From: Smittia aterrima | Taxonomy: Eukaryota; Arthropoda; Insecta; Diptera; Chironomidae | Assembly: GCA_033063855.1 (NCBI GenBank) | Contig: CP093831.1 | Coordinates: 25,606,001 to 25,670,000, forward strand | DNA length: 64,000 bases | Direction of reading: 5' to 3' | Part shown: positions 1 through 13,484 of the stretch, in pieces | Numbering within the stretch: the stretch's first letter is position 1 | Layout of the letters: the number at the start of each line of letters is the position of its first letter | Position numbers and translations under genes: made by a program | The notes under the pieces: generated by a model | What the model saw: only the letters and a program-made list of their open reading frames with translations | Databases searched by the model: none | Told to the model about the DNA's origin: nothing

Positions 1-168
1 CATCTCTGGGAGAGATTTTTGAGTTTCTGTGGAAACACTTTTTGCAGGGGACGATTCGTCAATGACTTGACAATTCGTCTTCAACAATTTTATGATTTTT
101 CTTTTTTTTTCTTCCGATTGAGAAACTTTTATGATTTTTATTTCTCCATTATTACCGAAGTCTTTCAG

Positions 169-282
169 TTGCTTGAAAGCTCATCTAAGCGTATTGTGAT
201 CAATGAAATATTCAAGCGCACATTTTCCGAGTGGCCACCAAACCATAAAGAACCATTCCTTGTGATGGAGCGTTGTGCTTGA
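169..282 (+). CDS. Possible last exon of a gene starting upstream of the window
   Basis: A possible acceptor (tctttcag) ends at 168. It is followed by 37 codons starting LLESSSKRIV and ending FLVMERCA, with a stop at 280-282. An AATAAA signal follows within about 15 bases, as expected for a terminal exon. The stretch reads as ordinary protein with mixed polar and hydrophobic residues, whereas the same frame upstream is low-complexity F/Y/R from T-rich DNA, typical of an intron. The family is not recognised. It could be chance; a transcript or the adjoining upstream sequence would settle it. Confidence 0.35.
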   Translation: MLESSSKRIVINEIFKRTFSEWPPNHKEPFLVMERCA

Positions 283-3200
283 ACAACCAATATTCAATAA
301 ATAAGAATGATTTTTTCCAAGAAAAAAAAAACATATTTAATAAGAAATAAATTTTTATTCATGTTTTCGATGAAGGAAAAATGTCTATTTGTAAATAATA
401 TTTTGTAGGAAATATCTTTAAGAGTGAACAAGTGTTTCGCGGTTTTTTAATGATGTCAACTTATACTTCAAGCATTAACGAACCGTGAAAAATCCGTCGA
501 GTTTACATTCAGCATAAATCTAAAGAAGCTCTCACTCCACGTCAACAAATTTTTTTGATGGTGCGAAGAGTTAAATTAAATTCCAAAGACAAGTTTAACT
601 TTATATTTTGATCTCATTCAGTGGGATTCTTAAAAAAAACGTAAATGATCTCTCTGACGTGGAATTAATTTCTGTAATAAATTGAACCAAAAGATTGCCA
701 TTTTGTCCCAAAATGTTTTCTCCAATTTAAATTCAATTAAGAAAAGATATCAATTAGAAATTTCTTTAAAGTTTAGAAAGATTTTAGATGAAAAGTGTCT
801 AAAGCAATATTTTTAATTAAATCGAAATGCTGAAAAAAATGAAGAAAGGAAAAGCCCAACTCAGGAAAATTGAGCAAAGATGAGACGACAATGACAGTTT
901 TGTTGTGGAAACGATTGGAAAACCTTCAGTTTCAGTTCTCAAATATTTTATGTAAATATTTTCATTAATTTTTCTCTCCTTAAGTTTCTGAGCTCACAAC
1001 TATCAAAAAAGTGAATTTTCTTTCTCCATCGTCTCGAACCCTTAAAAGTGAGATAAATGAAATTATGTTTGTCTAAGTCTCTCTTGTAGTATTTTATAGT
1101 GAAAATTTAATCAGAAAGAAGAGTTTTCAAATGATCTCTATTAACAAGTTTTTTGGTTTCGAACGGAATGAAACGCATTTAAGATTCTTTATGATCCGAC
1201 GGATTTTTTGAGTACAAATCTTTGTGTCTAAGAAAACACTCGAAGGTCGATTAGCCGCCAACACAAAGATGGTTGTTAATAAAAGAAACTTGTGATCGTT
1301 TTAGAAATTAAAGAATATTTTTCAAAATTGTAAATAAATAATTTCCTAAGAAATAATTAGAGAATTTCACTTTGAGGAACAGAAAAACAAGTTTTTGCGT
1401 TTTGCATTTCAATTATTTTCTCGATCAAGATAAAAGCCGACAAAACAGAGTTACTCACAGCCTTCAGTTAAATTCATTAGTTTCTTCCTTCTCGAACAAA
1501 AGTAGAAAACAATAAAACTAAAAAAAAACCAAGGACACAAAATAATTCCAACACGAATCGTACAAAGTGAAATTAATTAGAAAATTATGAATAAACAAAA
1601 AAAAACCAATTGTAATAAAATAAAGAAAAATTTAAAGGGCTGATGAAAGTACAACTTGCAATCAATTTAAAGAAAAACAAAAAAGAAATATTTTGTAAAG
1701 AGACGTAGAACATTTTCCGATTAACATTGACAAATATATTTACATTTTCTAGAAATATTTGATGTTCTCTATCCATCTCTCACTCTAAATCTAAATGTGC
1801 TTTATAATCAAATATTTGTGCATTTTCTACTTTTATCATTTCCTTAAATAGTTCGTAAGGAAGTTAGTCTGATAAGTTAATTCTTAATCGATTGAAATGT
1901 TTTTGTATAAATGTCCAATTTAGGATTAAACGCTAGTCTGTAATGCCCTTCAAAGCAAGAAGGCCTGTGATGCTTAAGACACGATTGTGTTTTGATCTCA
2001 ATTATCGTTTTTGTTTGAAACATAATATTCCACTTGACCACATGAAATATTCTCCAAATTAACCAAAAATATGCAAAAGCCAGCAAACAATGTAAGCGAT
2101 GGCACTGAAATACTTTGCGAGCATTCCAGACGAGAAAATTAATTTCTAACAATATCGTGTGTTGAGAAGAAAAGGGGAAGGGAGAGGATTGAATGGACCC
2201 GAACGACCATAAAGACATTGCACAAAAACACTTTCGGAAACTTTTTGATCTTTCGTTCTTTCATAATTAAATTTTTAGATGAAAAAAGTTTTCGACATGA
2301 AAACTTTGCTTGTTTATGTTTTTTAAGTATTCAATTTTCTCTGCGAATTTTTATCTTATTACATTTAAATATTTTTTTTAAACTTCATATTATATTGTGT
2401 ATGTTGAACAAAAAAGGATTGAGAAAGTTTCTTAAATAAAAAATATTTTGATTTGAAATTTGATTTTTTTTTCTTTCGTTTTGTTTTCAGTTTTCAGATG
2501 AGATTTCAATAACTTTTAATTAGGGGATTGTTTGTCAACTACGTAGCAATGAGAAATATTCCAAATTTGAATTTTTGTAAGAAATAAAAAAAGATTTTCC
2601 AGGAAATTCCTGAGAAACTTTTGACTAACTCCATTCTCTACTCTTAGCAACGCAGTTGACGAACAAACCCTTTTTGTCAATCCTTGAAGTAATCCGCGAG
2701 TTAATAATTAAGTGTAAAAATAAACTTTGAAACAATTGCTTTTCTTATATGATAATGCTTCTTTGTGAACTGGCGAGAGAGAAGGAAAGCGAAAAACTTT
2801 TAATGAAGACGGAAAAATGTTCAATAAAATCTTTTGCAATAAAACTTTTTATATAACTAAGTGTTAAATGAAAATGCTCAACATGTTTTTGCACTCTTTT
2901 CCCTTTTGCCCTCTCGACTAAAGTTTCCCTTTCAGATTTTCCAGTGAATTCACTTGTGGAATGATTCAGAGATTGAGTCACAACAGCGACTCAGGAATTC
3001 ACTCGAGTTCTCTCGTCACGTGAACTGACAAACATCAATTTCTTGTGCACATTTGATTTTCGTCGACACATTTGACTTTAGCTGACAAGTGCCTGACTGA
3101 TTCAAGGTTCTCGCTCGATACGTGCAGCGACTCATTAATATTTTCTCTCTCTCACTCTCTTCGTTTGACTTCCCAGGTGACGACAATTATAAGCGCTGTG

Positions 3201-5178
3201 TTAATTAATTCACTAATTAAATTGGAAATGTAGCAAACTGCAATCCAAAGTACAAGCAAGCGGAGATGAAGCGGAGAGAATGAAAGAGGAATTTGCTAAT
3301 TAAAGCAACTGAATTGAATTCCTTGATGCTGTTGCACTAAATTTCATCAGAAATTGATATTTCCGACGAACACAAAAATCGATGCGATTACGAAATCGCT
3401 TTTTGCATCTGCGAAATTTAATTAAACTTAATTACATTTCGTATCAGATGGATTATCGAGCGATTTTCTGGAGAATCTCAATTGATTTCACGCTTATTAC
3501 TTCTCCAGAAATGAATTCGATGAATGGCTCATCACAAAACAATGAGCAATAGTTTCTCGATTGAGAGATGAATTGTTGTTTGAGTCAGGGCGAGTGTGGC
3601 GACTTTTGGAGTTCACTCAGACTCTTCTAAGTCATTCAAGAGATGTCACTAGTCTCGCGTTAGTTACTCAACAAACAAATCAATTTATTTCTTATAAATC
3701 ATTTCCTTTGAGGTTCTCGAGTCTCGCCCTTAAACGAACGCACTTCTCATCAGATCCGTATTTATTAAATTCCAAAAGTCCACTTCCCATTCTCGACAAA
3801 CTAAGCAACAATGCATGTCATTGGACGTTGGATAGTTTCCTATTCCGAAAATGGAAAGAAAGATTTTCCGCACAATAGTTTCAAAGCATGAGAAATTCTT
3901 TTTTCTGCAACAATGACGTTGATTCGCCAATATTTCATTTGATATTTATTTGTTGAAGACGTCGCATTGAGAGAATGTTATTATACTTTTTTAATAATTT
4001 ATCTCTCTCAACAAATCTTCCCTTCAACCGAAAAAATATTTATCACATAAAAGGATAAAAGGGAATTTCTTATTATTTTATTGAATTATAAATTTGATAA
4101 ATAGACGAGACAGAAGAGGGGAGGGAGGTTAAGTGAAGTAGCTTCAATCTCATCCATAAACCTCATTCAGTTCTCGCTTTTTTATGATTTTAATTGCTGT
4201 TTATTGTGTTAACGAATTAGAAACACCTGTTTCTGCCTCATCATTATTATCATCCAAACCCTGAAACTGTTATTACAAAGGGTCCTGGACATAACAACTC
4301 CTCTCTCTCTGTCGATTAAGTATCTCTAGGTCGATCCATTTCATCGTAGCCTGATGTACGGTTATTGTTTTTATTGTTTAATTGAATAATCATGTTTCAT
4401 AATGAAATGGTGGCATTATCATCATTTTTTGGATAAATAAAGGATATAATTTAATTTAATTACGACGCGTCTATATTTGAATGGATTTTCAAACATAATT
4501 TCATTCCCCGACCAACCACAATCGCATGAGCCGAGCGACGACGAGAGAGAGAGAGTGATGTGCACTACAGATTGATGATACAGTTTTTTAGGAAAAGGGG
4601 GAATCAGAAATCGGTTTTAAACTATTGTGCATCAGCAGCAGTTGCATGTTCATTAAAAGAGACCTCTCGATTCTATTAAAAACGGATCATAATTGTGGGA
4701 AAACTGCTCATTTAGTTCACCTTTCCAATCCATTGATATTCAATCTGCGGATTAAATTCCAATATCCCATTGTTGAGCTGCTCATTTTACAACTTTTTTT
4801 TTCGATTATTTGCATATTAAAGAAACGCGCGACGTTCACCTCGCGGTGCGCTCTTTGCAAAAAAAGAACTTTGAGTAGCGGATCAATGAACATAGTCACG
4901 TGCAATTTGCAACAGGAGGAGGAAGGAATAAATGTATCAGATTTCATTGGAATTAGTTGTAATACTTTTTTAATGAAATTGTCGCTGGGAATTGTTTGAG
5001 AGTTAAGAAAATTTAATTCTCTTGTGACCTAATCCAACGATGCGAGCCACTTCAACGAGTGTTGCAGAAATCTCAGGGGCGACGAGAAAAAAAATCGCAA
5101 AATTGGAATTAAAACATAAAATAATTTATTACGAATTATTCAATCTCACTCTTGGGTTATTTAAAAATATCAAATTAC
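283..5178. other. Gene-free stretch, AT-rich
   Basis: About 4.9 kb with no supportable gene. The ORFs present are short, start at random ATGs, lack splice context and have low-complexity F/K/S-rich translations. Short CT/GA runs occur near 4300 and 4545. The minus-strand AATAAA near 5125 probably serves the gene that ends at 5179. Confidence 0.6.
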
Positions 5179-7362
5179 TTAAACTCGTTTCTTCTCGCCG
5201 GTGAGTTCATTGAGCGTGTACTCGGTTTGTCCCCGTGAGTTTGTGATGTAAACTAAATGACGACGATCGTCGTTGTTACTTTGTTGCTGCTGCGACTGCT
5301 GTTGTTGTTGCTGTTGCTGCCCTCGGTTATAATAATTAGATGATCCCGCATAGTTCGGACTGTAAAGGTTTGAATTTATTCCTTCGTTGCCCTGATATCG
5401 ATTGACACTTGGATTGTTCGAGGGAGAGGAATTTATTGGCTGTTGCTGCTGTTGTTGGACACCTGTCAATATTTTCCCAATTCTATCATTAACTAGAGCT
5501 CTTAACAGCTCTCGATTGAATTGGTCATTATCTAAACTCAAGTGTCCAGCGGCTTCGGGAAAAAGTGTTTTCAAATGTTGCGCAATGTCAGAGGGAGAAA
5601 TATTGTTTCCTTGATTAATTTCTGAGAATCGAATTTCTTGAGCATTCTGAACATTTTGATTTTCGATTGGAAACTTCAGAGACAAACTCGGCTCTGTTTG
5701 TTGTCCGTTACTGATTCGATTCCCGTTTGAGAACTTGAATGGCTCTTCAACATTGAAAAGAGTGTTTTGTTGTTGGTTGAATGACGACTCTCGAAGGAAA
5801 CTCTCTTCTGCTTGTGCAACATTGTCCTTCAAGTTGACGATTCTCTTCTCGATTCTGTGACCTTCTTGATCATTTCTCTTGTTTGCTCGTCTGGAAAAGC
5901 GACTGCCAACCACACCAGTCAATAAGTTCGACACGACATCAGATAGCGAGCCAAACATTCCACCGAGCAAGCTTGTGCTTTGACTTGGAGTCGCTTGTAA
6001 TCCTGGATAAGCTCCTCCTGGATAACCCGGCAGTTGAGCTGTTGGGCGATGATTCGAAGGACTTGAGAAAAGATTACTTAGATTGATCCCATTTCCTCCT
6101 CCTCCTTGGTTGAGTGATTCAGCTAAAGCTTGAAGAGCTAACAAGTTTAATCCTTGACCTGCACCACCAGAAGTTTGTTGCTGTTGTTGAAGGGAACTCT
6201 CGTCTCCGTAACTATTTCCTCCGTTAAAGAATCGGAAGAACCCACCGCGATGATTATTCAAGTAATAAAGCATCTGCTCTTCATCTCTTGGACATCGCGG
6301 ATAAGCTGAGTCACACACTCCCGAGTAATCGCCCACACCACTCAAACCTAATAACGCAGCTCGTCCGAAATTCATGAGAGGCGACGATGATGGAAGTGCA
6401 GAAATAATCCTAAAATTTAATTAAATTTGTAATTTACGATCAATAAATATTAAATTCCCTTCAATCCTTACGCTGAGAGCCCTGGAGCATTCAAAAGCGA
6501 CGTCATCTGATTCGGTCGTCTCTGACTCTTCACAACTTGACACAAAATCTTCGGAACGCATTGCAACTCATCGTTCGCTGAGATTTCTTCAAGCGCTTTC
6601 CCAAACTGTCCACCAACTTGCGAAATCTGCCCGAGCGGTCCATTCGTCGACTCGCGAATGTTGTTTAAAAAGTTTGATATCCCGCTCGTACCTCCACTGC
6701 CATAAATCGGTGATGGTCGCTGATATCCAAACTGATTTGCATAATTATTTGTGTAATAACTTGGATATTGTAGCGACGGTTGTGGCTGTTGTGCGTTTAC
6801 AATCGCACTTGATGGATAGCGAGTAGGATTATATTGATCAGGATACGATGAGACTGTCGCCGATGGATATTGATAATGATTTGCGTAGTTTTGATAGAAG
6901 GGATTGCTTAAATCCATTTGAGGCATTGCATCGTAATAACTCGACGGAATATTAGCGAATTGATAAGAAGGTTTCATTGGACGTTTCCTAATAACTGTCA
7001 TGCTCGACGCGGCTGGTCGATAACGATGATACGGATTGTTCACCGGAGGCGAGAATTGCTTGCGAATATCAACGAAGGTGTCGTCGGAATATTGTTGCGG
7101 AGCGACATACTTAATCCCGGATATCTCCGAGTATCTCTCATCTGGTTCATCGCTCGATGGAAAGAATCCACTTCGTTGCCTTCGGAGGGGAAGAAAGTTC
7201 AAAATTAAGTTTACAAAAAAACTTTTTTAAGCGCTTAATGGTTTGGAAAATGAATTCTTATCCTCACTCTGTTTGCTCTAGATTCGCTTCATCCTCAAAC
7301 TGCACACAGTGCACGTAGAAACTTTGTCCAACTAAAGCTAACAAGAATAAATAAATTTCCAT
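5179..7362 (-). CDS. Secreted Q/N/Y-rich four-cysteine protein (677 aa, 3 coding exons)
   Basis: The exons are 7362-7268, 7179-6472 and 6409-5179. Both introns (88 and 62 bp) have GT-AG ends and phase 2, and together they give one open frame of 677 residues. The start MEIYLFLLALVGQ is a clear signal peptide of about 20 residues. Next comes a Tyr/Pro/Asn/Gln-rich stretch, then a cysteine pair CVPKILC in exon 2 and a second pair CDSAYPRCP early in exon 3. The C-terminal part is Gln-rich with several poly-Q runs. Basic sites (FSRRANKR, RIEKR) could be proprotein-convertase sites. The cysteine spacing and the phase-2 intron between the pairs match the genes at 8556-11274 and 21377-22620. The function is unknown; an extracellular, perhaps cuticle-associated role is only a guess from composition. 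Confidence 0.8.
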
Positions 7363-8555
7363 AACTTTTTTTCTTTCTTCTTTCTGATGTTTCACTTTCA
7401 ATGAACAGTAAAGTACTGGAAAGAAAGCTGAAAAACTTAAAGACTTTTCGGATTCGCGGTTGGTCGTGTCTCTTTCCTCTGTGATTTTGTTTGTGTTCAA
7501 GCTCCGGCAGAAGCGGAGAAAGTGTTTCAGCTGACAAGGGGCTGGCAGGTAAATTGTGACAATCTGTCGTTGCATTAGTCGATGAAACTAACACTTTGGC
7601 GTCCCCTTCATGCAACGTTTCAAGTTTATCAACGTTTGGGCGTCGAGCGTTAAAAAAGCTTTTATTGTATTGCGTTTCGCATGCTTGGTATTACCATATG
7701 AGTCAGGACGATTAGCTCAGCCTTGCATAACCACGCAAATAAAATGGAAAAAACACAGTTTAACCGTTTCAAGGTGAAGTTGCATAACAAACTGCAACGA
7801 GATCTTTCGAAAGAGATTTACAAGTTTTTCTTGTAAGTCCCTGAAGTCAAAGTTTATTGTACTAAAACTTCTGAAAGAAGAAGAGAAGAACTTGATTGTG
7901 GGGGAGTAAGAGAAAGTTGTGGCGCGAAAAAAATTCGCTCTCACACTTCGACGAAGTCTCGCGGATGAGAAAAGTCAATGACATCAACATTTTCTGTTTG
8001 TTCTGTTTATGTAACGCATTCAAAGAAGAAACGAAATTACTTTGACGACAATGAATTTCCTCGATGAATGTTCAGCCGTTTGCTTGGTTGGCCCTCGCCT
8101 TGGAACGCGTTCAGCTTTGATTCAAGATGATCCGGCTAAAGCTGCTTCCGGGATAAAGCAAATAAAGGCACGAGATGTCGATTTTTAACATTTTTTTCTT
8201 TATTAACGAAGGGAGCTAAGTTTACTCATAATCAACCTTAAAACGCTAATTACAATTCTCTTTGTCTTTATCGTCTAAGCTATCAAACATCAAAGTGCAA
8301 AGCTTTTGTTTGTTTTATTTTTTCATAGAAAAAATTTCGATCACAAGTCTTTGCCAAAAAAAAAAAGATAAAAAAAAGCGGAAAATGCTGCAACGAACGA
8401 CTCGAAGTCGCTTGAAGGTGAAAATTTATTGTTCGTTGACTAGCTCACGAGTTTTCAGTTTTTCCCATCTTTCAAATAGTTTCCAAACACAAAATTGCGC
8501 TTCCAAGCGACGAGAAGGGAAATAAATAATTTATGAAATGAGATGAGTGCGTCGT
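7363..8555. other. Intergenic region between two minus-strand secreted-protein genes
   Basis: This holds the 5' flank of the gene starting at 7362 and the 3' flank of the gene ending at 8556. ORFs on the minus strand around 7264-7615 are out-of-frame or upstream extensions of exon 1. I see no further gene. The start of transcription is not visible. Confidence 0.5.
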
Positions 8556-11274
8556 TTAGTCTCTGATTGGAACTTTGATGTTTCGATCACATGCCAATCT
8601 CTTCGCTAGATGCTTGCAGAGTCCTGCGTCACGAATCTCATCGCCGACAAACACTGACAGCAAGTACCATTGTTTCATTCCATTTGATTGCACTTTGTAG
8701 TTGCTGTTGCGGAAAAAAAATGTTTTTTAAAATGAATTGAATTTGAGTGAGACCGAAGTTTAGAGCGGAGGCAAATTACGAGCTTGACAGAGCTGGCAAG
8801 TGGTTTTTATTACTTGAAGCAATGACATTAAGTCCTTATACGCGTTTTGGGAAGTTACGGCGATCCATTAAACTGTCGCTCTGTGAAATTTGCTTCACGA
8901 AAATTGAGCTTAGTCGACGGTTAAAGTCACGAGCTTTTGAAAGCAGTTTGAAGTTTGAAAACTTCCTTTAAAATTTAAACTCAACGAGCAGAGAGAAGAA
9001 TGCACAATGCGAAAAGATTTTTCCTCATGACGTGAGAGAGAGTGAGACACACAAAGCTCTTGAGTTGTCTCAGGTCAGTAACACTCGGAAGACGACGCGA
9101 ATCTCATTCAATTTAAATGTTAAACTGCGAGCGACTACCAACATAACGCGGTCGGTTTATTGAGGCTTGTCGAGAGGAAGAAAGAAAGAAGAAAAACAAC
9201 ATAATAAGTGTGTCACTAAGTTGGATTCAGTGCAAGTGGAAAGAGAAAACGAAAGTGAGAAATTATGTCATCGCCTGCGACTGCAAAAAAGTAAAACGTT
9301 TCGCGAATTTGCGAGAGGCCAGTTACGATAGCAAAAGAATGAGAAGATTAAATCACCTCAAAATGTCACTCCAGTCAGGCTGTGCACCTCGTCTCGCCTT
9401 TCTCGTTGCGTGGAACTTGCATGGCTCTTCCAAAATGCAAGCTTTAGGTCCTAATTCGCTTAGAATTTGCCTCTCAGCGATGGCTGCGTTGATTGCACTG
9501 TCCGATACTTCGTCGTTAATGTACACAGCTTGACGACGATATCGTCCCATGTAGGTTCCTAGGACATCGACAGAATGAGAGAGAGATTATCAAATTTTGC
9601 AAATTTTCTTCCCAAACGACGTTCGAGTGAGAGATTTATCGAACATTTATTTCCCAAGCAAAAAACCTGTTCGGTCAGCATTAAATCTCATAATACTCTT
9701 ACGGGCGAGAGATTTAATTGAATCATAAACTTGTTTCATCAGATCTAACGCTTTTAATAATAAGCACGCACATTGAGCTTCGTAAAAGAGTTGAAAAGAT
9801 TAAACTTATCGCAATGCGATTTGAATTAAATGGAAACACGCGCAGTAATTGCTGTGAGCTCGTTAATTGGCTTCTGGCTTGACCCTTCACTTGAAACATT
9901 GATTGAGAAATCTCCATCAACCTTTAAAGCTTTTTTTAAAGCCGGCACACCTTGTCCAAGCTTTTTTTATTATTTTTTTTATCGGAAATCAAAGTTGAGT
10001 GAACCTTCGAAAAGTCACACGAATCTCGCGACTCGAGAGATTGTCACGTAAAGAAATTGCTCAACAACTTTACTCGTAAAACTTTTGATTGAAAAACTCT
10101 TTCGAGAAGATTAAGTTTGAGTGCCAACTGCTGCGTTCATTTGTGAGGTAACCGACGACACAATGTGGCTCATTAAAGTTTTGCTTCTGAAGAAACTTTT
10201 TCAGGAAACGCATTTTCGATTATTGAGATATTTTTAATTCCACAATTATCTTTCAATTTTCTCGTCTAAGCTCGCTTCGATGATTTATTGATTTTACTTT
10301 AACAATCGATAAAGCTTTTCGACCATTAAATAACTTCACGACTGAGTCGTGAAACTCTTTCGAGATAAACTCAACTGAGCGTGACTTTATTAGCTTCCAC
10401 AAAAAAACTTTAAACTTCACTTTCAACATTAATCAAAAGCCTAAACAAATAAATTGGACATCGAGATGTTTACGCTTTTTGTTGCTTTCAAAACTCGGAA
10501 TTACTGAGCAGAAATATTTTATAAATGAGTAAATGAGGGACGTCGTGTAATAATTTCCATCCTCAACAGACCAAACGAGAAATTGTCAAAGGACATTTCT
10601 GCATCGACAAATTTGAAAATTACAAATTACTATTACATTAATTATTGAGCTCATAACGAATTGCTTTTCAGTTGATGAGAGAGACGGAGGAGTCTCATTA
10701 AAACTCATTCGAACGTAATCTAGCGAAGCCTTTAATCGATTACGTAATTAGTCGAGAGTGACCATGATGTCAGGTGATCTGCACATGCCAAAAAATATGT
10801 TTGACGAGTCGAAGAAACTTGTCGACGACTTTGAGTTGAATTTTTGTTTCTCTCACTGCCAATGCAAATTTTAAAATTTCCTTTCACTAATGAATCGATG
10901 AATTCGCTAATTCTTCTCGAACGTAGCGGAATTTCCGAATCGAAGCTATGTAACTTGTTAATTTTTGGTCGAGCTCATTAAATAACAGTTTTGAGTTGCA
11001 AAACTCTCTTTCGCGGGCTTATGAGGGACGAGCCAATTCGAACTGAATGCTTCGACGAGTACTTACGTGGATTAAGTGAGTAAGCCAGCTTCTTAACGAA
11101 GTTTGTGAATCGAACTGACAAAACGATGACGGGAAAGCCGACTAATTGAACGGGGAGCTCAAAGGACGGGCCTTGAGCAACCGCAGTCGAAGGTCCATCA
11201 GTTAATCCAATCAAGAAAATGATCAGAACGTAATTGAGGCAACAGCAAGGCAACACAAACTTTTGGAAATTCAT
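8556..11274 (-). CDS. Secreted four-cysteine protein (about 185 aa, 3 exons)
   Basis: The exons are 11274-11067, 9558-9357 and 8703 to about 8556. The intron phases 1 and 2 fit and give 185 codons plus a stop. The donors are gtaagt and gtgatt, and each acceptor follows a pyrimidine stretch. The N-terminus MNFQKFVLPCCCLNYVLIIF is a strong signal sequence, with likely cleavage near Ala33. Exon 2 has the first pair CILEEPC (C-x5-C), and exon 3 has C-x8-C in GLCKHLAKRLACD. The phase-2 intron falls about 20 residues after the first pair, as in the other two family members. Introns are long (1508 and 653 bp). The second pair is spaced wider than its relatives (x8 against x6), so this is the divergent member. 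The function is not recognised. The final exon is short and its end is good to about a base. Confidence 0.7.
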
Positions 11275-12824
11275 TTTTCAATTATCACTTTTAATTTGTT
11301 CTTGAACTCGAAAAATATTTTCAACGTTTTCTCTTCTTTAACTGTCCACACTTCGTTTGACCTTCAATATTCGCTTTCGCTTTCAGTTTGGAATTGATTA
11401 TCACTTCACTGTTCGTTATAGTGTCTTCTCCTCGTAACACGATTCGACCTAGTAACACTTTTTAACTTCTTCAAAATAAACAAAAATGTTAATCACACAA
11501 GTCAGTTCTTCAACTCTTTTTTTTTTCTCGATTATCAATAAACGTCTTTACCTCTCGACCTCTCGTAACTAAATGATTGAAATTGTCTGGGCGACTCTAC
11601 GACTTTCGGAAGGCTCGGCCCGGTTGGATATGTAAATGTTGAGCTGTTGAACGACGAAGACATAAATGACACACGAGCAAGCATCAGAAGACAACAGTAC
11701 CATACCTGATTACTTTTCGGTTGTGTCGGTGGCTTTTTTGGGCAGTCAATCGAAGCGTCTTTCCTCCACGAGGCTGAGCGACTTAATAGTTTAAAGCAGC
11801 GGAGAAGAAAACCTCACGTGCACTGCAAGAGCTTTTTTGTTCGGTTCGCTTGTGTGAATGGGCTTTGTCTGTTTCGTTTCTTTCTTCGACTGCTCTACCC
11901 GCCAAAAAGCGACGTCTACGTGCATACTATGTTGTTGCTATTATGAAATAGCGAAGCGAGTGCAAACACTGATCGGGAGAGAGAATAAAGTTGTGTCTGT
12001 TTCATTCTGCACAGCTGAAGTGGTTTCGATGTCGTTTGACACAGTTTTTTTTTTCTTCACTCACAGACTTCCTTCCCTCTCGATAATCAACATTCAACAG
12101 CCGCAAGTAACTTCAACTACGAGATGTTTGCGAAATGTAAGTCAACATGTTACTAAGACTCTCGTAAGTCTTTTCTCGATAAGCAGCAAAAGGAAAAGCG
12201 CAAGTGAAAGTAAATCGACGAAATAATAAAAATTATTCAATAACTTGCGAAGAAAAAAAAACTAGATTTGCCATTAAATCGAGATAATCGGATGCGATTA
12301 AAGGTTTGCGCTGCAATTTTCCCTCTCGTGGATGTTTCATCAGACAAATCTTTGTTGACCTAAGAGTCCAACATTTCGTCAGATTCGATCGCATCTCTCA
12401 TTGATTTTATGTTCGATTCGTCAGTGAAAAGTCTCTGGAATGTTGTTGGGTAATGGGTCTCGCATATGTTTTATGTTTAAGAGCAGCAGCCTCAGCCGAT
12501 GTTGTTAATGTAGGTTGTTTCTCTTCCATTTCTTCTTTCGCTTTGCTTTTCTCAACAAAACGGCTTGCGATACGAGTAAAAGTAGGTAGAGTCACGTCGA
12601 TAACACATTTATTACGCAAGCAGCACGTGAAATGTGTGCCACGAAGGTCTCTCGAACGAAAGATGCACCAGAAGGTGTCACGATTAATTGGTAGTTTATT
12701 TAATCGCTGATTTCAATATTTCACGACGACTTGCGCAACGTTTCGTTTTTCCCGCTTTGAATAATTCATAACGAATTGAACTTCAATTAATCACAGAGAG
12801 AAAAAACATTTTTTCTCGTCAATT
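11275..12824. other. Gene-free stretch, likely 5' flank
   Basis: About 1.5 kb upstream of the minus-strand gene that starts at 11274, up to the first copy of the duplicated segment. The 122-codon plus-strand ORF near 11858-12226 is Ser/Phe/Cys-rich, has no splice or domain signal and is not called. Confidence 0.5.
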
Positions 12825-13182
12825 TTCTCGAATAATGTTGAAAATTAATTCGGGGAGAGCCATTGGAGTTTAATTGAAAATATTAACATGAATAATTCTC
12901 GTTACGTAATTACATCGACTTTACATGCGAAATGCTTTAGAGTTCCCCCGGCGCCTCACTCGTCTCGTGATGCAATGGAAAAGAGATCAATTCATGAACA
13001 AATTAAAAACAAAACAAAGTCGACTCCGGAAATATTTCACCTTTCAATGAACCGAAAAATGGAAACGAAAACCCCGCAACCATGTAATGAATTCTTATGA
13101 AGAACTTTTATTTGCTTTTGAATATCTTGATTGTTTTGGGTGTTTTGGAGACAATCCTTCCAGTTTCAGGTAAAACTTTAAC
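12825..13182 (+). repeat. Direct repeat A, copy 1 (start of tandem unit 1)
   Basis: The sequence starting ttctcgaataatg reappears almost unchanged at 16185 and 19474. Copies 1 and 2 agree up to the inverted repeat that follows; copy 3 agrees only for its first 270 bases. It marks the left edge of the duplication unit, whose period is about 3.3 kb. A 58-70 codon ORF is conserved in all copies, but probably only because the DNA is. Confidence 0.85.
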
Positions 13183-13246
13183 AAGTGGCAGTAGCAGTTC
13201 GTAACGAACTCACTGTAGGGTTTTTCATCCGTTGGAATGATTACAA
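13183..13246 (+). repeat. Left arm of inverted repeat, unit 1
   Basis: 64 bp, from aagtggcag to gattacaa. It is about 94% identical to the inverted right arm at 16079-16142 and nearly identical to the left arm of unit 2. Confidence 0.9.
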
Positions 13247-13484
13247 AGTACTCAATACTTGAAAAAAATATTCAGTTACACCTCGTGCGTGATACAAACA
13301 AAACTTTTGTGATACTAAGAAAGGATTTGATAAATTGTACTACAACTGTATATTCATTTCTGACTTATTAAATTTCAAATAAACTCAAACCTCTCTCTCT
13401 TCCCAACTTTTGTGTTTTGCAATAAAGAAGTGGGGGAGTTGGAGGTTTTCATATAAGTTTCATACAAAAATATTGTGGCTTAGG

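Noticed and set aside
9210..9533. 107-codon plus-strand ORF
   Set aside because: Antisense to exon 2 of the minus-strand secreted protein gene, whose splice phases fit exactly.
11858..12226. 122-codon plus-strand ORF
   Set aside because: Low-complexity Ser/Phe/Cys translation, no domain, no splice signals.
12888..13100. ORF of 66-84 codons (MNNSRY...) present in all three copies of repeat A
   Set aside because: It is conserved only because the repeat DNA is recent; it ends differently in each copy and has no family or splice context.
13400..13470. Weak inverted pair (cttcccaactttt / gagttggaggtt) upstream of the IR genes
   Set aside because: Too imperfect, with changes in copy 2 that do not preserve pairing consistently.
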